Positions 17,387 through 26,371 of a DNA stretch of 36,402 nucleotides are shown in pieces. This DNA comes from Eggerthellaceae bacterium (lineage in GTDB: Bacteria > Actinomycetota > Coriobacteriia > Coriobacteriales > Eggerthellaceae), in assembly GCA_017432445.1 (NCBI GenBank), contig JAFRJC010000166.1, positions 1 to 36,402 on the forward strand, written 5' to 3'. The position numbers and the translations under genes were made by a program. Under the pieces are notes generated by a model that was not told the DNA's origin, did no database searches, and saw only the letters and a program-made list of their open reading frames with translations. Positions within the stretch are counted from its first letter, which is position 1. Each line of letters opens with the position of its first letter.

Positions 17387-17407
17387 GAGCCATCTTGGCG
17401 ACGGCTC
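17387..17407 (-). other. Stem-loop between dapA and rnj
   Basis: On the minus-strand RNA, GAGCCGUC pairs with GAUGGCUC (one G-U pair) around a five-base loop, seven bases past the dapA stop. No U-run follows. It may be a processing or stabilising hairpin that separates dapA and rnj expression. Confidence 0.4.
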
Positions 17408-17414
17408 ATTCCGT

Positions 17415-18305
17415 TTAAAGTACCCCCACGGCTTTCATCGTGGCTTCAAGCTCTGCGCTTTGCTCCGGCGTGGCGTCGATGAGCGGAAGCCGAACGCCGC
17501 CAACGTTGAAGCCGGCAAGCTTCAAGGACTCCTTCACCAGGATTGGGTTGGTCGTCTTGAACAGGCCCTCCATGAGCGGCATGAGCATGTCGTTAAGCGA
17601 TTTGGCCTCGTCCCAATTGCCCGCAGCACATGCATCGACGATTTCCTTCATACGCGCTGTGGCCACGTTAGATATTGTCGAGATGACGCCTGTGCCGCCG
17701 AATTTCATGAGGTCATAGGTGATGGAGTCATCGCCCGCATAGACATTGAAGCCATCGGGTGCGCCGTCTATAACCTCCTTTATCTGGTCGAGCTTGCCCG
17801 AAGCTTCCTTCACTGCAACGATGTTCTCGAGGTCGTGGGCGAGACGAAGGGTGGTTTCGGCTGTCATGTTGATAACACAGCGACTAGGGATGTTGTAAAG
17901 GATGATGGGCAGCTCGGTTGAATTTGCGATAGCCTTGAAATGCTGGTAGAGACCTTCCTGGGGAGGCTTGTTGTAGTACGGCACAACGCACATGTAGCCA
18001 TCGACGCCGAGCTTGTCGACATCGGCTGCGAAGTTGATCGTATCAGCCGTGCAGTTGTCGCCAATGTTTGCGATAACCGGCACGCGATGATCTACTGCGC
18101 GAACGACAGCCTTGATAACCTCGATCTTCTGCGGATAGAACACTGTGGGGCTCTCGCCGGTGGTTCCGCAGACGACAATGGAGTCGGTACCGCCCCTGAC
18201 GAGGCGATCTGCAAACTCTTCGGTGCGGTCGAGGTCGAGCTCTCGGTTGGCATCAAAGGGAGTTATCATGGCCGTGATGAGACGACCAAACCTATGCTCG
18301 GACAT
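17415..18305 (-). CDS. dapA: 4-hydroxy-tetrahydrodipicolinate synthase
   Basis: DapA condenses pyruvate with aspartate semialdehyde, the first committed step to diaminopimelate and lysine. The 296-residue protein has the normal length. It opens with LITAMITPFD, carries VVCGTTGESPT (pyruvate-binding Thr-Thr), PYYNKPPQEGLYQHF, LPIILYNIPSRCVINM with the catalytic Tyr, and the Schiff-base lysine in IVAVKEASG. AGGAGAG precedes the ATG at 18305. dapB lies 90 bases upstream in the same direction; that gap holds TTGTCA-N17-TTAAAC as a possible weak extra promoter. Diaminopimelate for peptidoglycan is the likely main use. Confidence 0.98.
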   Translation of the reverse strand: MSEHRFGRLITAMITPFDANRELDLDRTEEFADRLVRGGTDSIVVCGTTGESPTVFYPQKIEVIKAVVRAVDHRVPVIANIGDNCTADTINFAADVDKLGVDGYMCVVPYYNKPPQEGLYQHFKAIANSTELPIILYNIPSRCVINMTAETTLRLAHDLENIVAVKEASGKLDQIKEVIDGAPDGFNVYAGDDSITYDLMKFGGTGVISTISNVATARMKEIVDACAAGNWDEAKSLNDMLMPLMEGLFKTTNPILVKESLKLAGFNVGGVRLPLIDATPEQSAELEATMKAVGVL

Positions 18306-18395
18306 ATGCTCTCCTTTTGCTACGTTTAAGCCGAGCTGTATCGCGTTGACAATGCAGCTTGTATAATTATTGCATGCATCCTCAATATATTGGTG

Positions 18396-19160
18396 CTAGC
18401 TCATGAAATTCTCTAATCCAATTATCAAACCTTGCAATGAGCCCACATTCCTGATTCCCAGCAGGACGCCGGGCATATAGGAAGCGCGATCCCACGAATC
18501 GTGGCGGATGGTGAGCGTTTGGCCCATCGACCCGAAGATGACTTCCTGCGTAGCAACGAAGCCCATAGAGCGGACGGAGTGCACGGGAACACCATCGATA
18601 AGGGCGCCTCGAGCGCCTTCGGCACCTTCGAGTTCGGTTTCCTTACCCGGTGCGCCGCTTTCGAATCCGCGCGCTTCGGCGATCATCTGAGCAGTACGCA
18701 TGGCGGTGCCGGAAGGAGCGTCCTTTTTACGCGCATGGTGGAACTCGATGACTTCAGCCTCTGGGAAGAACGGCGCGGCAGCTTTAGCGAACTGCATCAT
18801 GAGCACAGCGCCGGTCGTGAAGTTGGGCGCATAGAACAAGCAGGCGTCTCCTACGGCTTTGGAAGCAAGTTCCTCGAGTTTATCCGTGGAAAGGCCAGTC
18901 GTACCGACGACGCAGTTGCGGCCCGCCTTGAGTGCGACCTCGATGTTGCCGGCCACTACATCAGGTTGCGTGAAGTCGACGACCACGTCGAACTCGCAAG
19001 CTGTGACCGCATCGGCCAATGAGGTGAACGTCGGGAACGAAGATTCTTTTTGGAAGGGGTCGATTCCACAGACGACTTCCATGTCATCGGCTGCCGTCAC
19101 GGCATCGACGACTGCCGAGCCCATGCGACCTGCATAACCTGCAATAGCTACCTTGATCAT
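18396..19160 (-). CDS. dapB: 4-hydroxy-tetrahydrodipicolinate reductase
   Basis: DapB reduces the DapA product with NAD(P)H. The 254-residue protein has the nucleotide-binding GYAGRMGSAV at residues 8-17, VVDFTQPD, CVVGTTGLS, the catalytic EFHHARKKDAPSGTA, and a C-terminal VHSVRSMGFVATQEVIFGSMGQTLTIRHDS that matches the family. AAGGGAAT lies upstream of ATG 19160. The gene is followed by dapA and rnj and preceded by a 325-base gap containing the pnp terminator, so it probably has its own promoter. Confidence 0.98.
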   Translation of the reverse strand: MIKVAIAGYAGRMGSAVVDAVTAADDMEVVCGIDPFQKESSFPTFTSLADAVTACEFDVVVDFTQPDVVAGNIEVALKAGRNCVVGTTGLSTDKLEELASKAVGDACLFYAPNFTTGAVLMMQFAKAAAPFFPEAEVIEFHHARKKDAPSGTAMRTAQMIAEARGFESGAPGKETELEGAEGARGALIDGVPVHSVRSMGFVATQEVIFGSMGQTLTIRHDSWDRASYMPGVLLGIRNVGSLQGLIIGLENFMS

Positions 19161-19485
19161 AGTAATTCCCTTCCCCGCTTCTGTCGGCGGTTTTTCAACG
19201 ATTGAAACGCGACGGCAAAGTGCGCGATTCTCCGATATTCCTCACTCCAGTTGCCAGTCCGCCTGCTTGCCTTCGTAATTTTATTCTAAAGGCATGTTCT
19301 GGGCTACATCATGTTAAATCCCTGTGAAACGGCGATAAGCCAGCACAAATGGTCAGTTAACGATAAAAGAAGCCTCAATAAAACTCAAATGGCGCATCGC
19401 GGCATAACTCTAGGTCTCAAAAGAGCAATGAGTCGGAGATAGGTTCTCCGACTCATGTTCAAGACCCTTATGGTATGAGGCTTGC
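19161..19485. other. 325-base gap between pnp and dapB
   Basis: Besides the pnp terminator near 19413-19456 the gap holds A/T-rich sequence that should contain the dapB promoter. The best -10-like word on the minus strand is TAGAATAAAAT near 19280-19290, but no matching -35 is clear. I see no open reading frame, tRNA or recognised lysine riboswitch. Confidence 0.5.
19413..19456 (-). terminator. Intrinsic terminator of pnp
   Basis: A perfect 12-bp stem (19428-19439 with 19445-19456, ATGAGTCGGAGA/TCTCCGACTCAT) with a five-base loop lies 29 bases after the pnp stop. On the minus strand it is followed by TTGCTCTTTTGAG, a short T-tract. Confidence 0.65.
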
Positions 19486-21684
19486 TTACGCTTCGTGTGA
19501 ACGGCGCGGTTTTCGTTCGCCTCTGGAGTTACGGCCAGGTCGGCTTTCGGAGCCGCTCTCATCGCGACGGCGTGACGAGGGAGCGGAACCTTCGGGTGCC
19601 TCGGGCTTGTCAAGGCGGTCAAGGGAGATCTTTCCCGTCTTCTGGTCGATTTCGAGCACCTTCACCTTGATGATGTCGCCGAGGTTGAGGACGTCCTCTA
19701 CCTTTCCAACGCGTCCGGTTGCGACGCGGGAGATGTGCAGGAGACCGTCTTTGGCGGGCGTGAGCTTGACGAACGCGCCGAAGTCCTTGATGCCGACAAC
19801 TTCGCCCTCGTACTCCTCGCCCACTTCAGGCTCCTTGACGATGCCGAGGATCATGCGCTTGGCAGCCTCGCCAGCAGGACCCTGGATAGCGGCGATGTGA
19901 ATCGTGCCGTCCTCTTGGATGTCGATCTGAGCGCCAGTTTCCTCCTGGATGCCGCGTACGACCTTGCCGCCGCTGCCGATGACGTCGCGAATCTTGTCGA
20001 TGGGAATGTGAATGGTCTCGATGCGCGGAGCGTAATCGGAGAGCTCTTCACGCGGAGCCGCGATCTGCTCGAGCATGGCTGAGAGGATGTGGGCGCGGCC
20101 TCGTTTCGCCTGACCGAGTGCGCGGGCAAGGATCTCGACGGACAAGCCGCGGGCCTTGTTGTCCATCTGCAGCGCGGTAATGCCCTTCTCGGTGCCCGTG
20201 ACCTTGAAGTCCATGTCGCCGAGGAAGTCCTCAACGCCCTGGATATCGGAAAGGATGACGACGTCGTCCCCTTCCTTGATGAGGCCCATGGCGATGCCGG
20301 AGACCGGAGCCTTGATCGGAACGCCAGCGTCCATGAGGGCAAGCGTGGAACCGCAGGTGGAAGCCATGGATGAGGATCCGTTGGACTCGAGAACCTCGGA
20401 GACGACGCGAATTGCATAGGGGAACTCGTCTTCTGTGGGAAGCACGGGGATGAGCGCGCGCTCGGCGAGGGCGCCATGACCAACCTCGCGGCGCTTGGGA
20501 GCGCCCATGCGGCCTACTTCGCCGGTGCAATAGGGCGGGAAGTTGTACTGGTGCATGTAGCGCTTGCCTTCGACAGGCTCAATCGTGTCGAGGCGCTGCC
20601 ATTCGTTGAGCATGCCGAGCGTGGCGATGGAGAGCACCTGCGTCTGGCCACGCTGGAACAGGCCGGAGCCGTGTACGCGCGGGAGGTAACCTGCGACGAT
20701 ATGGAGCGGACGGATTTCCTCGGGAGTGCGGCCGTCGGCACGCTCGCCCGTTTCGATGACCATGGCGCGCATGGCATGCTTCTCGAGGAGCTTCAGCTCG
20801 GCTGCGATATCGGCGCCCCAGGTTGCGAGCTCGCCTTCGGTGAACTTCTCGGCCTTGATGCGCTCTTTGAGTTCCTCGACCTTGCCAACACGTGCAAGCT
20901 TGTCGGCATCCTTGAGGGCGGCAGACATCTCGTCTGCAAAGGGGGTGATGCGTTCGGCGATGGAGGGATCGGCGACGTGTACGGGCCATTCGCGCTTCTG
21001 AATGTCGCAACGGTCCAGGAAGCGCTGTTGAGCCTCGCAGAACTTTGCGATAGCGGTCTGGCCAAACGACATGGCTGCGAGCATGTCCTCCTCGGAGATT
21101 TCTTGGGCGCCCGCCTCGATCATCGAGATGTAGTCGGTCGTGCCGGCGATAATAAGGTCGAGGTCGGAATTTGCCTGCTCTGCGTACGTGGGGTTGCAGA
21201 TGAAATCACCCGTCTCGACGTCGCGGCCGACGCGCACGCAGGCGCAGGGGCCGTCGAAGGGGGCGTCGCCAATCATCAACGCTGCAGAGGCGCCCATGAC
21301 GCAGATGTTGTCGACGGGGTTCTCCTGATCGGCGACGAGCGTCGTGGCAACGACGTGGACCTCGCGCTTGAAGCCCTCGGCAAAACCAGGGCGGATGGGG
21401 CGGTCGATCATGCGGGCAGTGAGGGTGCCCTTCTCGGAGGGACGCGCCTCGCGCTTGAGATATCCGCCGGGGATGCGGCCGACGGCGTACATCTTCTCGA
21501 TGTAGTCGACGGTCAGCGGGAAGAAGTCGTAATCCTTCTCTTGGCTGGAGATGACGGCAGTCACGAGCACAGTAGAGTCGCCTTGTCCGACGAGCACAGC
21601 ACCCGTCGTCTGCTTGGCGAGCTCGCCGGTTTCCAGGCGATACTCCTTGCCGTAGAGTTCGAACTTCTCGACGATCTTTTCCAT
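19486..21684 (-). CDS. pnp: Polyribonucleotide nucleotidyltransferase (PNPase)
   Basis: PNPase degrades RNA 3'-5' by phosphorolysis and can add tails. The 732-residue protein shows the full layout: first RNase PH domain ([37 protein letters not shown]), helical linker, second RNase PH domain ([38 protein letters not shown], with [29 protein letters not shown]), KH domain ([20 protein letters not shown]), S1 domain ([18 protein letters not shown]) and a 45-residue Arg/Ser/Glu-rich tail. It follows rpsO, the near-universal arrangement, with a terminator and another hairpin (21743-21768) in the 124-base gap, so it may be read partly from the rpsO promoter. Confidence 0.99.
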   Translation of the reverse strand: MEKIVEKFELYGKEYRLETGELAKQTTGAVLVGQGDSTVLVTAVISSQEKDYDFFPLTVDYIEKMYAVGRIPGGYLKREARPSEKGTLTARMIDRPIRPGFAEGFKREVHVVATTLVADQENPVDNICVMGASAALMIGDAPFDGPCACVRVGRDVETGDFICNPTYAEQANSDLDLIIAGTTDYISMIEAGAQEISEEDMLAAMSFGQTAIAKFCEAQQRFLDRCDIQKREWPVHVADPSIAERITPFADEMSAALKDADKLARVGKVEELKERIKAEKFTEGELATWGADIAAELKLLEKHAMRAMVIETGERADGRTPEEIRPLHIVAGYLPRVHGSGLFQRGQTQVLSIATLGMLNEWQRLDTIEPVEGKRYMHQYNFPPYCTGEVGRMGAPKRREVGHGALAERALIPVLPTEDEFPYAIRVVSEVLESNGSSSMASTCGSTLALMDAGVPIKAPVSGIAMGLIKEGDDVVILSDIQGVEDFLGDMDFKVTGTEKGITALQMDNKARGLSVEILARALGQAKRGRAHILSAMLEQIAAPREELSDYAPRIETIHIPIDKIRDVIGSGGKVVRGIQEETGAQIDIQEDGTIHIAAIQGPAGEAAKRMILGIVKEPEVGEEYEGEVVGIKDFGAFVKLTPAKDGLLHISRVATGRVGKVEDVLNLGDIIKVKVLEIDQKTGKISLDRLDKPEAPEGSAPSSRRRDESGSESRPGRNSRGERKPRRSHEA

Positions 21685-21769
21685 AGTTCTTTTTTCTCTC
21701 TTCCTCTTTAACCTCTTCTTGCCAATGCAAGTAAACGATATGCCCGGCTGTTCCTTTTCATAACCGGGA

Positions 21770-21800
21770 CTCTAGAAAAGAACCCGCTTGATGCGGGTTC
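21770..21800 (-). terminator. Intrinsic terminator of rpsO
   Basis: GAACCCGC (21780-21787) pairs with GCGGGTTC (21793-21800), five-base loop, followed on the minus strand by TTTTCTAG. It starts eight bases past the rpsO stop, the site where many bacteria partly terminate before pnp. Confidence 0.8.
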
Positions 21801-21808
21801 CATCCTTG

Positions 21809-22096
21809 CTAGATGTTGTCGCGGATACCGAGCCTCTTGATGAGGGTACGATATTGCTCGATGTCGCGCTTCTTGATGTACTTCAGAAGACCGCGGCGCT
21901 TACCGATGAGCTTCATGAGGCCACGACGCGTGTGGTTGTCCTTCTTGTGCACCTTCAGGTGCTCGGTGAGATTGCGGATGCGCTCGGTGAGGATTGCAAC
22001 CTGCACCTCGACGTTGCCTGCGTCGTGCTCGTCCTTGCCGAACTCCTTGATGAGTTCCGCGGTGCGCTCCTTGGTGATGCTGAGCTTGTCTGCCAT
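21809..22096 (-). CDS. rpsO: 30S ribosomal protein S15
   Basis: S15 binds the 16S rRNA three-way junction early in 30S assembly. I take the ATG at 22096 ([16 protein letters not shown]), preceded by AAAGGTGG; the open frame runs on to 22177 but the extra 27 residues do not match S15. The 95-residue product has [35 protein letters not shown] and [12 protein letters not shown], all typical of the family. It has its own promoter and a leader of about 107 bases, and is followed by a terminator and pnp. Confidence 0.98.
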   Translation of the reverse strand: MADKLSITKERTAELIKEFGKDEHDAGNVEVQVAILTERIRNLTEHLKVHKKDNHTRRGLMKLIGKRRGLLKYIKKRDIEQYRTLIKRLGIRDNI

Positions 22097-22209
22097 TATG
22101 GCCACCTTTCTACTAACCCATTTCGGGCGCTTATCCCTTCGAACTGAGCCGCCATGCGGTGGATGCATGCCCGCCAAGTACGAAGCGTCTGCGTTTTCGC
22201 AGCTCGCCT

Positions 22210-22238
22210 ATTGTATTGGGAACAAGCTGATACTTCAA
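22210..22238 (-). promoter_or_regulatory. rpsO promoter and structured leader
   Basis: On the minus strand TTGAAG (22233-22238), a 17-base spacer and TACAAT (22210-22215) form a good sigma-A-type promoter. The predicted leader of about 107 bases contains a hairpin CTGCG-AAAA-CGCAG (22189-22202) and complementary GGCGG/CCGC stretches nearer the start codon. These could form the S15-binding autoregulatory structure, though it matches no known S15 motif I can confirm. Confidence 0.65.
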
Positions 22239-22327
22239 GGATGAACTTTGACCATCACATATACCGCACAGCAGATGACAATACATCCCTTGTAGATGAG
22301 GTGAACTCGGGGATGGTTGAAGCATTT

Positions 22328-23107
22328 TTACAAGAGGCCGCTCGACAGCAGGTAATCGATCGACTTCATGCGTTTCCCAGAGTAGAACTCGATCCATGGC
22401 TTTGCGATTTCGAGTACGTCGAAAGCAAGCGCGATATCGACGTCGAGTGCGCAGATGTCGGAAAACTTCGTATAGAGGAGCGCCTTTGCCCATGATAGGG
22501 CGATTGGAGATGTCGGAATTCCCAAGCCCTCGACGTTGCTCAAGCAGCGGTTGCAGACCACTCCCCCCTCGTCGACGACGAAAGCTAGCGCGTTTTGAGA
22601 TGTCTCGAGCTCGTTTGCCGAACCGCATACCGGGCAGAGGTCGAAGCTCGGCTTGAAACCCGCAGAAGAGATTATCTTCAAGAGGGCCGCATCAGCTAAA
22701 AGGAGTGCATGGAGCGGGTCAGATGAGGCGATGGCCCCGAAAGCGGCATAGGTCATGTCGAAAAGGCGGGGATGCTCGAGGTCTTCTTGACAGATTTGCG
22801 AGAGAAGCTCGGCGACGCATGATGCGCATGCTGTTTGCTCGAGGCCGAACGTGCCGAACCGTCCGCCCTCGACGAAACGCGCATCGGTGATGACGTCGAG
22901 GTTCCGGCCGCGGGCGCACATGACCTCGACACACGAAAACAGCTCGAGCTTGGCGGCAAACGAGCTACCGGGCTTGCGTGCTCCTTTCGCGACGCATTTC
23001 AGCAATGCGCCCGATTCACCGAGCAACGTTACGATGAGGTCGCGCTCTCCTAGCTTCGTCTTGCGAAGCACGATTGCCGAGGTCTTGTAGGTTTTCGCTT
23101 GAGCCAT
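22328..23107 (-). CDS. recO: DNA repair protein RecO
   Basis: RecO helps load RecA onto SSB-coated DNA in the RecFOR pathway. The 259-residue protein has the N-terminal OB fold (YKTSAIVLRKTKLGERDLIVTLLGESG, KGARKPGSSFAAKLELFS), a helical middle and a zinc site of four cysteines in CPVCG...CNRCL. The start ATG at 23107 lies five bases past the stop of the PASTA protein gene, so both are on one transcript downstream of era, as in many Gram-positive genomes (era-recO). No anomalies. Confidence 0.95.
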   Translation of the reverse strand: MAQAKTYKTSAIVLRKTKLGERDLIVTLLGESGALLKCVAKGARKPGSSFAAKLELFSCVEVMCARGRNLDVITDARFVEGGRFGTFGLEQTACASCVAELLSQICQEDLEHPRLFDMTYAAFGAIASSDPLHALLLADAALLKIISSAGFKPSFDLCPVCGSANELETSQNALAFVVDEGGVVCNRCLSNVEGLGIPTSPIALSWAKALLYTKFSDICALDVDIALAFDVLEIAKPWIEFYSGKRMKSIDYLLSSGLL

Positions 23108-23112
23108 GAAGC

Positions 23113-24501
23113 CTATGAAATGGCTGTAATTTGGTTGTCCTCGTCAAAGACTATGGTGCCGCTAATTGATTCGGACGAGGGATTCGAAACCGTGCTGCCG
23201 AATACGGATACGTACTCACGCGCAGTCACCGTGTAGGAGACCGTGTTGTTTCCGATGTAGGCGACCGAATCGAGTGATTCGACGGTGTAGTTCGAGCCGC
23301 CCCTCTCGAGCGTCATTCCCGGGGCAAGGGTCTCGCTTGCGATCTCCTCGAGCATCGAGCCGTGGTCCTGGGCGATCTGAATCATTATGTAATCGCCCTT
23401 CTTGACAACGGTGCCGGCAGCCGGTTCGGTGCCGATGATGGTGCCCTCGGGATAGCTTTCGGTGTCGATGTAGAGCACGTCATAACCCAGTCCGGCATCT
23501 TTGAGGGCCTTCACGGCATCGTCGAAAGACTTGTTGGCAACGTCCGGAACCGTGTAGGCTTCAGCAACCGTGAGCGTCACCTCTGCAGAGCTGAGAGCTT
23601 CGGATCCGGGCTTTGGGGAAACAGAAAGAACTGATCCTTCCTTCTGCTCGGAGCGCTTCTTCTTCGTCTTCACGTTGGTGAAGCCCTCTGCTTCGAGGAG
23701 CTCCTGGGCCTCGGATTGGGTCTTGCCGACGACTTCGGGAATGGTTCGAGCTGCAGCGACATTGATGACCACCTCGGACCCCTCTTCTGCACGTTGTCCT
23801 GCAGATGGATCTGTAAGTAGGACGATTCCAGTTGTGTCATCTGACTTGACCTGGTCGGCTCTTACGCTGAAACCGCTGTCCTCGAGAACGCTTATCGCAT
23901 CGGCTTCGGTCATGCCGACAACGTTGGGGACGGGCTTGCCTCCCCACATACCCGCTTCGTACGTCGCAAATGCCGCGAGGGCGCATGCGATGGCGATGAG
24001 CGCCACCACCAAGGCGACGATCCTTCCCGGATGTTTCTTCTCTTTTGTCGACGAGGCGAGATACTCCTTGCTCTTCGATGCTTCGTCTCCATCGACTGGT
24101 TTCATCTGGATGGTCTCGCCGTCCCTATACGTAGGTTCGGGGGCGACGTAATCGGCATTTACGAGCCTCTCGGCATACTCCTCGGATTGCGTGTCTATGC
24201 CGCTTAGATCAAGCGTATGGGTGAGCTCCACGTCCATGGCGCTCTCGTCGACGAACACGAGCCTGTCAATCGAGGCGGCCGGGTCGAACGAGTCGGTGTT
24301 CTCCGAATCGACCGGCTGGTAGAGCTCGTAATCGGTTTCGATTGATTCGTCATCGGGCTCGTCATCCAGAACGCTCTTCGCAGAGACGTTTTCAGGCGCT
24401 TCGGTTACCTCGTCTGAATCTTGTCTAGAAAGAGGAAAGCCGCACTGATCGCAGAACTTCGCTTCTTCACGGTTTTCGGATTCGCAATTAGGGCACAACA
24501 T
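23113..24501 (-). CDS. Zinc-ribbon, single-TM, triple-PASTA protein of unknown function
   Basis: The 462-residue protein starts with a zinc ribbon (C3, C6, C17, C20: CPNCESEN...FCDQCG), continues with a long acidic cytoplasmic region (25-155) and one membrane helix (about 160-180), and has three extracellular PASTA repeats at about 190-249, 252-315 and 317-378. Each opens with a P-x-V(A) motif and a predicted helix and ends with a GTxV/GSEV-like turn. The last 80 residues form an additional Ser/Thr-rich domain I cannot name. PASTA repeats bind muropeptides or lipid II in PknB-type kinases and in PBPs, but no kinase domain is present. AAGGGGAA precedes ATG 24501; TATACAAT at 24534-24541 on the minus strand may be a -10. 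recO follows five bases later and era lies 63 bases upstream. A cell-wall sensor or scaffold is my inference. Confidence 0.85.
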   Translation of the reverse strand: MLCPNCESENREEAKFCDQCGFPLSRQDSDEVTEAPENVSAKSVLDDEPDDESIETDYELYQPVDSENTDSFDPAASIDRLVFVDESAMDVELTHTLDLSGIDTQSEEYAERLVNADYVAPEPTYRDGETIQMKPVDGDEASKSKEYLASSTKEKKHPGRIVALVVALIAIACALAAFATYEAGMWGGKPVPNVVGMTEADAISVLEDSGFSVRADQVKSDDTTGIVLLTDPSAGQRAEEGSEVVINVAAARTIPEVVGKTQSEAQELLEAEGFTNVKTKKKRSEQKEGSVLSVSPKPGSEALSSAEVTLTVAEAYTVPDVANKSFDDAVKALKDAGLGYDVLYIDTESYPEGTIIGTEPAAGTVVKKGDYIMIQIAQDHGSMLEEIASETLAPGMTLERGGSNYTVESLDSVAYIGNNTVSYTVTAREYVSVFGSTVSNPSSESISGTIVFDEDNQITAIS

Positions 24502-24564
24502 ATGAATTCCCCTTCAGCCGCATATCACGACATATTGTATACAAAAGATGCCCTGACACTAAAG

Positions 24565-25488
24565 CTATGCGCCTTCTCCATAGCCAAAACGCTTGATTTG
24601 GTTCGCGTCGCGACGCCAATTCTTCTTCACTTTAACCGAGAGGTCGAGGAAGACGCGCGTACCAAGCATATGTTCGAGGTCCTGGCGCGCTTCGGTGCCG
24701 ATGCGCTTTATGGATGCGCCGCGCTTGCCGATGATCATGCCCTTCTGGCTCTCGTGCTCTACGTAGACAATGGCACGGATGCTATGAAGGTCCTTTTTCT
24801 TGGAATACTTGAGCTCCTCGGTCTGCACTCCGATTGCGTGCGGTATCTCGTCCCTAAAGCTCCTGAGGATCTTCTCGCGGATGAACTCGGCGACGATGAC
24901 CTCGAGGGGTTGGTCGGTTTCCATATCCTCCGGGAACCATTGGGGCCCTTCGGGGAGCAAGCCGACAGCAGCGTCGACGAAGCCGTCCACGTTAACATCC
25001 TCGGTTGCCGAGCAGGGAATGACGAGGTCCCAGTCTGCGAGTTCGCTTGCCAAAGCCCGCTGCTTTTCGAGCGTTTCCTCGTCAACGAGATCGCATTTCG
25101 AGAGCACGAGTATTTTAGGCGTCTTGATTCGCGTAAGCTGCGCAGCGACCCACTCATCACCCGTCCCGACTTCTTGCGATGAATCCACGAGCATCGCGAT
25201 GACGTCGACGTCTTCGAGCGCCTTGAGAGCCGATGTGTTCAGCTCTTCGCCAAGCGCGTCATGGGGTTTGTGGATACCGGGCGTGTCGACGAGTATGAGC
25301 TGATAATCGTCGGTAGTCTTCACCGCGCGGAAGCGATGGCGCGTTGTCTGCGCCGTGTTGGAGGTGATTGCTATCTTCTTGCCCATGATGGCGTTCAGCA
25401 AGGTTGACTTGCCTGCGTTTGGGCGGCCTATCAAAGTGACGAAACCAGACTTGAACCCACCGAAGTCGAAATCAAACTCAAAGCCCAT
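24565..25488 (-). CDS. era: GTPase Era
   Basis: Era is an essential GTPase that binds the 3' end of 16S rRNA during 30S maturation. The 307-residue protein has G1 GRPNAGKST (21-29), the switch SNTAQTTRHRF, G3 VDTPGIHKP, G4 LSKCDL, and a C-terminal KH domain with IIGKRGASIKRIGTEARQDLE. The N-terminal ten residues are Phe/Asp/Gly-rich. GGGAGG lies six bases before ATG 25488, the strongest ribosome site in the cluster. It is 28 bases past dgkA and close to ybeY, which acts in the same rRNA maturation process. Confidence 0.98.
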   Translation of the reverse strand: MGFEFDFDFGGFKSGFVTLIGRPNAGKSTLLNAIMGKKIAITSNTAQTTRHRFRAVKTTDDYQLILVDTPGIHKPHDALGEELNTSALKALEDVDVIAMLVDSSQEVGTGDEWVAAQLTRIKTPKILVLSKCDLVDEETLEKQRALASELADWDLVIPCSATEDVNVDGFVDAAVGLLPEGPQWFPEDMETDQPLEVIVAEFIREKILRSFRDEIPHAIGVQTEELKYSKKKDLHSIRAIVYVEHESQKGMIIGKRGASIKRIGTEARQDLEHMLGTRVFLDLSVKVKKNWRRDANQIKRFGYGEGA

Positions 25489-25516
25489 GGAAATCCTCCC
25501 TTAAAGCTTCTTTCAT

Positions 25517-25888
25517 CTAGATGAATGCAGCAGCCAAAGCCAGCATCTTCGGCAAGAAGATGAAAGCCGCAACGAAAAGCGACGCGATAGATAAGATGAA
25601 TACGGTGCCGGCTGCACAGTCTTTTGCAATCTTCGCAAGTTCGTTGTATTCGGGCGAGGCAAGGTCAACAAGCGCCTCGAGTGCAGTGTTAAGGCATTCT
25701 CCGCCGAGTACGCAGCCTATGCAGACCGCGATGACGGCCCATTCTGCCGGGCTTATGCGCAAGCCGATGCCCAGGATTATGGCGGCGACACCGAACCCGA
25801 GCTCAATCTTGAAGTTACGCTCGCGCGCTGCGCAGCGTATGCCGTCAGCCGCATGGCCGAATGCCTGTATGAGCGTCTGGCGGGCCAT
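25517..25888 (-). CDS. dgkA: Diacylglycerol/undecaprenol kinase (DgkA family)
   Basis: A 123-residue, three-helix membrane kinase of the DgkA family. It has the amphipathic start GHAADGIRCAARERNFKIELGFG, the signature GGECLNTALEALVDL with the catalytic Glu, and AKIAKDCAAGTVFI. Gram-positive members usually phosphorylate undecaprenol rather than diacylglycerol, to supply the lipid carrier for wall synthesis; substrate cannot be told from sequence. Its start codon directly follows the ybeY stop (TAGATG), so translation is coupled. An opposite-strand frame of the same length is a shadow. Confidence 0.95.
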   Translation of the reverse strand: MARQTLIQAFGHAADGIRCAARERNFKIELGFGVAAIILGIGLRISPAEWAVIAVCIGCVLGGECLNTALEALVDLASPEYNELAKIAKDCAAGTVFILSIASLFVAAFIFLPKMLALAAAFI

Positions 25889-26371
25889 CTAAACGTCCGC
25901 CGAGCTACGCATGAAGGGCCTATCCCAGAATGAGCTCAGATGAGCACGTTCGCGTTCTTCCATCTCGCGGGCCTCTTCGTCTTCCATATGGTCGTAACCG
26001 CATAAGTGCAAGAGTCCGTGCGTGATGAGCAAGCTCATCTCGTCAGAAAAGCTCAAACCGTACTCAGGAGCCTGCTTCTCTGCCCTATCGACCGATATGA
26101 CGATATCCCCGAGCTCGAAGGACATGTCATCGAGCAAGGGCATGTCGTCGTCGTATCCGTCGCATTCGAACGAGAGCACGTCGGTCGGGGCATCTATATC
26201 CCGGTATTCACGGTTGAGTTCGTGTATCTCTGCTTCGGTAACGAAGTTTATGGATACCTCGGTGTTCTCGGGCATCCCCTCTTCCCGGATAACGTGGGCA
26301 GCGAGGGCTTCGACATCGAGCAGGGCGCGCACGTCTTCTTCGCGATAGTCGTAGTTAACCGTGATTTCCAT
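25889..26371 (-). CDS. ybeY: Endoribonuclease YbeY
   Basis: YbeY is a metal-dependent endoribonuclease acting in 16S rRNA 3' processing and ribosome quality control. I choose ATG 26371 (MEITVNYDYREEDV) because CAGGAG lies seven bases upstream and the family alignment starts there; the frame is open to 26470 inside phoH. The 160-residue product has FVTEAEIHELNREYRDIDAPTDVLSF, LGDIVISVDRA and the metal-binding HGLLHLCGYDH triad. The start lies inside the end of phoH (17-base overlap), and dgkA begins at its stop codon, so phoH-ybeY-dgkA are tightly coupled. Confidence 0.97.
   Translation of the reverse strand: MEITVNYDYREEDVRALLDVEALAAHVIREEGMPENTEVSINFVTEAEIHELNREYRDIDAPTDVLSFECDGYDDDMPLLDDMSFELGDIVISVDRAEKQAPEYGLSFSDEMSLLITHGLLHLCGYDHMEDEEAREMEERERAHLSSFWDRPFMRSSADV

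Noticed and set aside
20476..21711. 411-codon plus-strand frame opposite pnp
   Set aside because: It lies fully antisense to a confidently assigned PNPase gene, resembles no protein I know, and such long shadow frames are usual in this codon-biased sequence.
22097..22177. N-terminal extension of S15
   Set aside because: Does not match S15, and the ATG at 22096 has a good ribosome site at the family start.
25521..25892. 123-codon plus-strand frame opposite dgkA
   Set aside because: Exact shadow of DgkA, whose membrane-kinase signature is clear.
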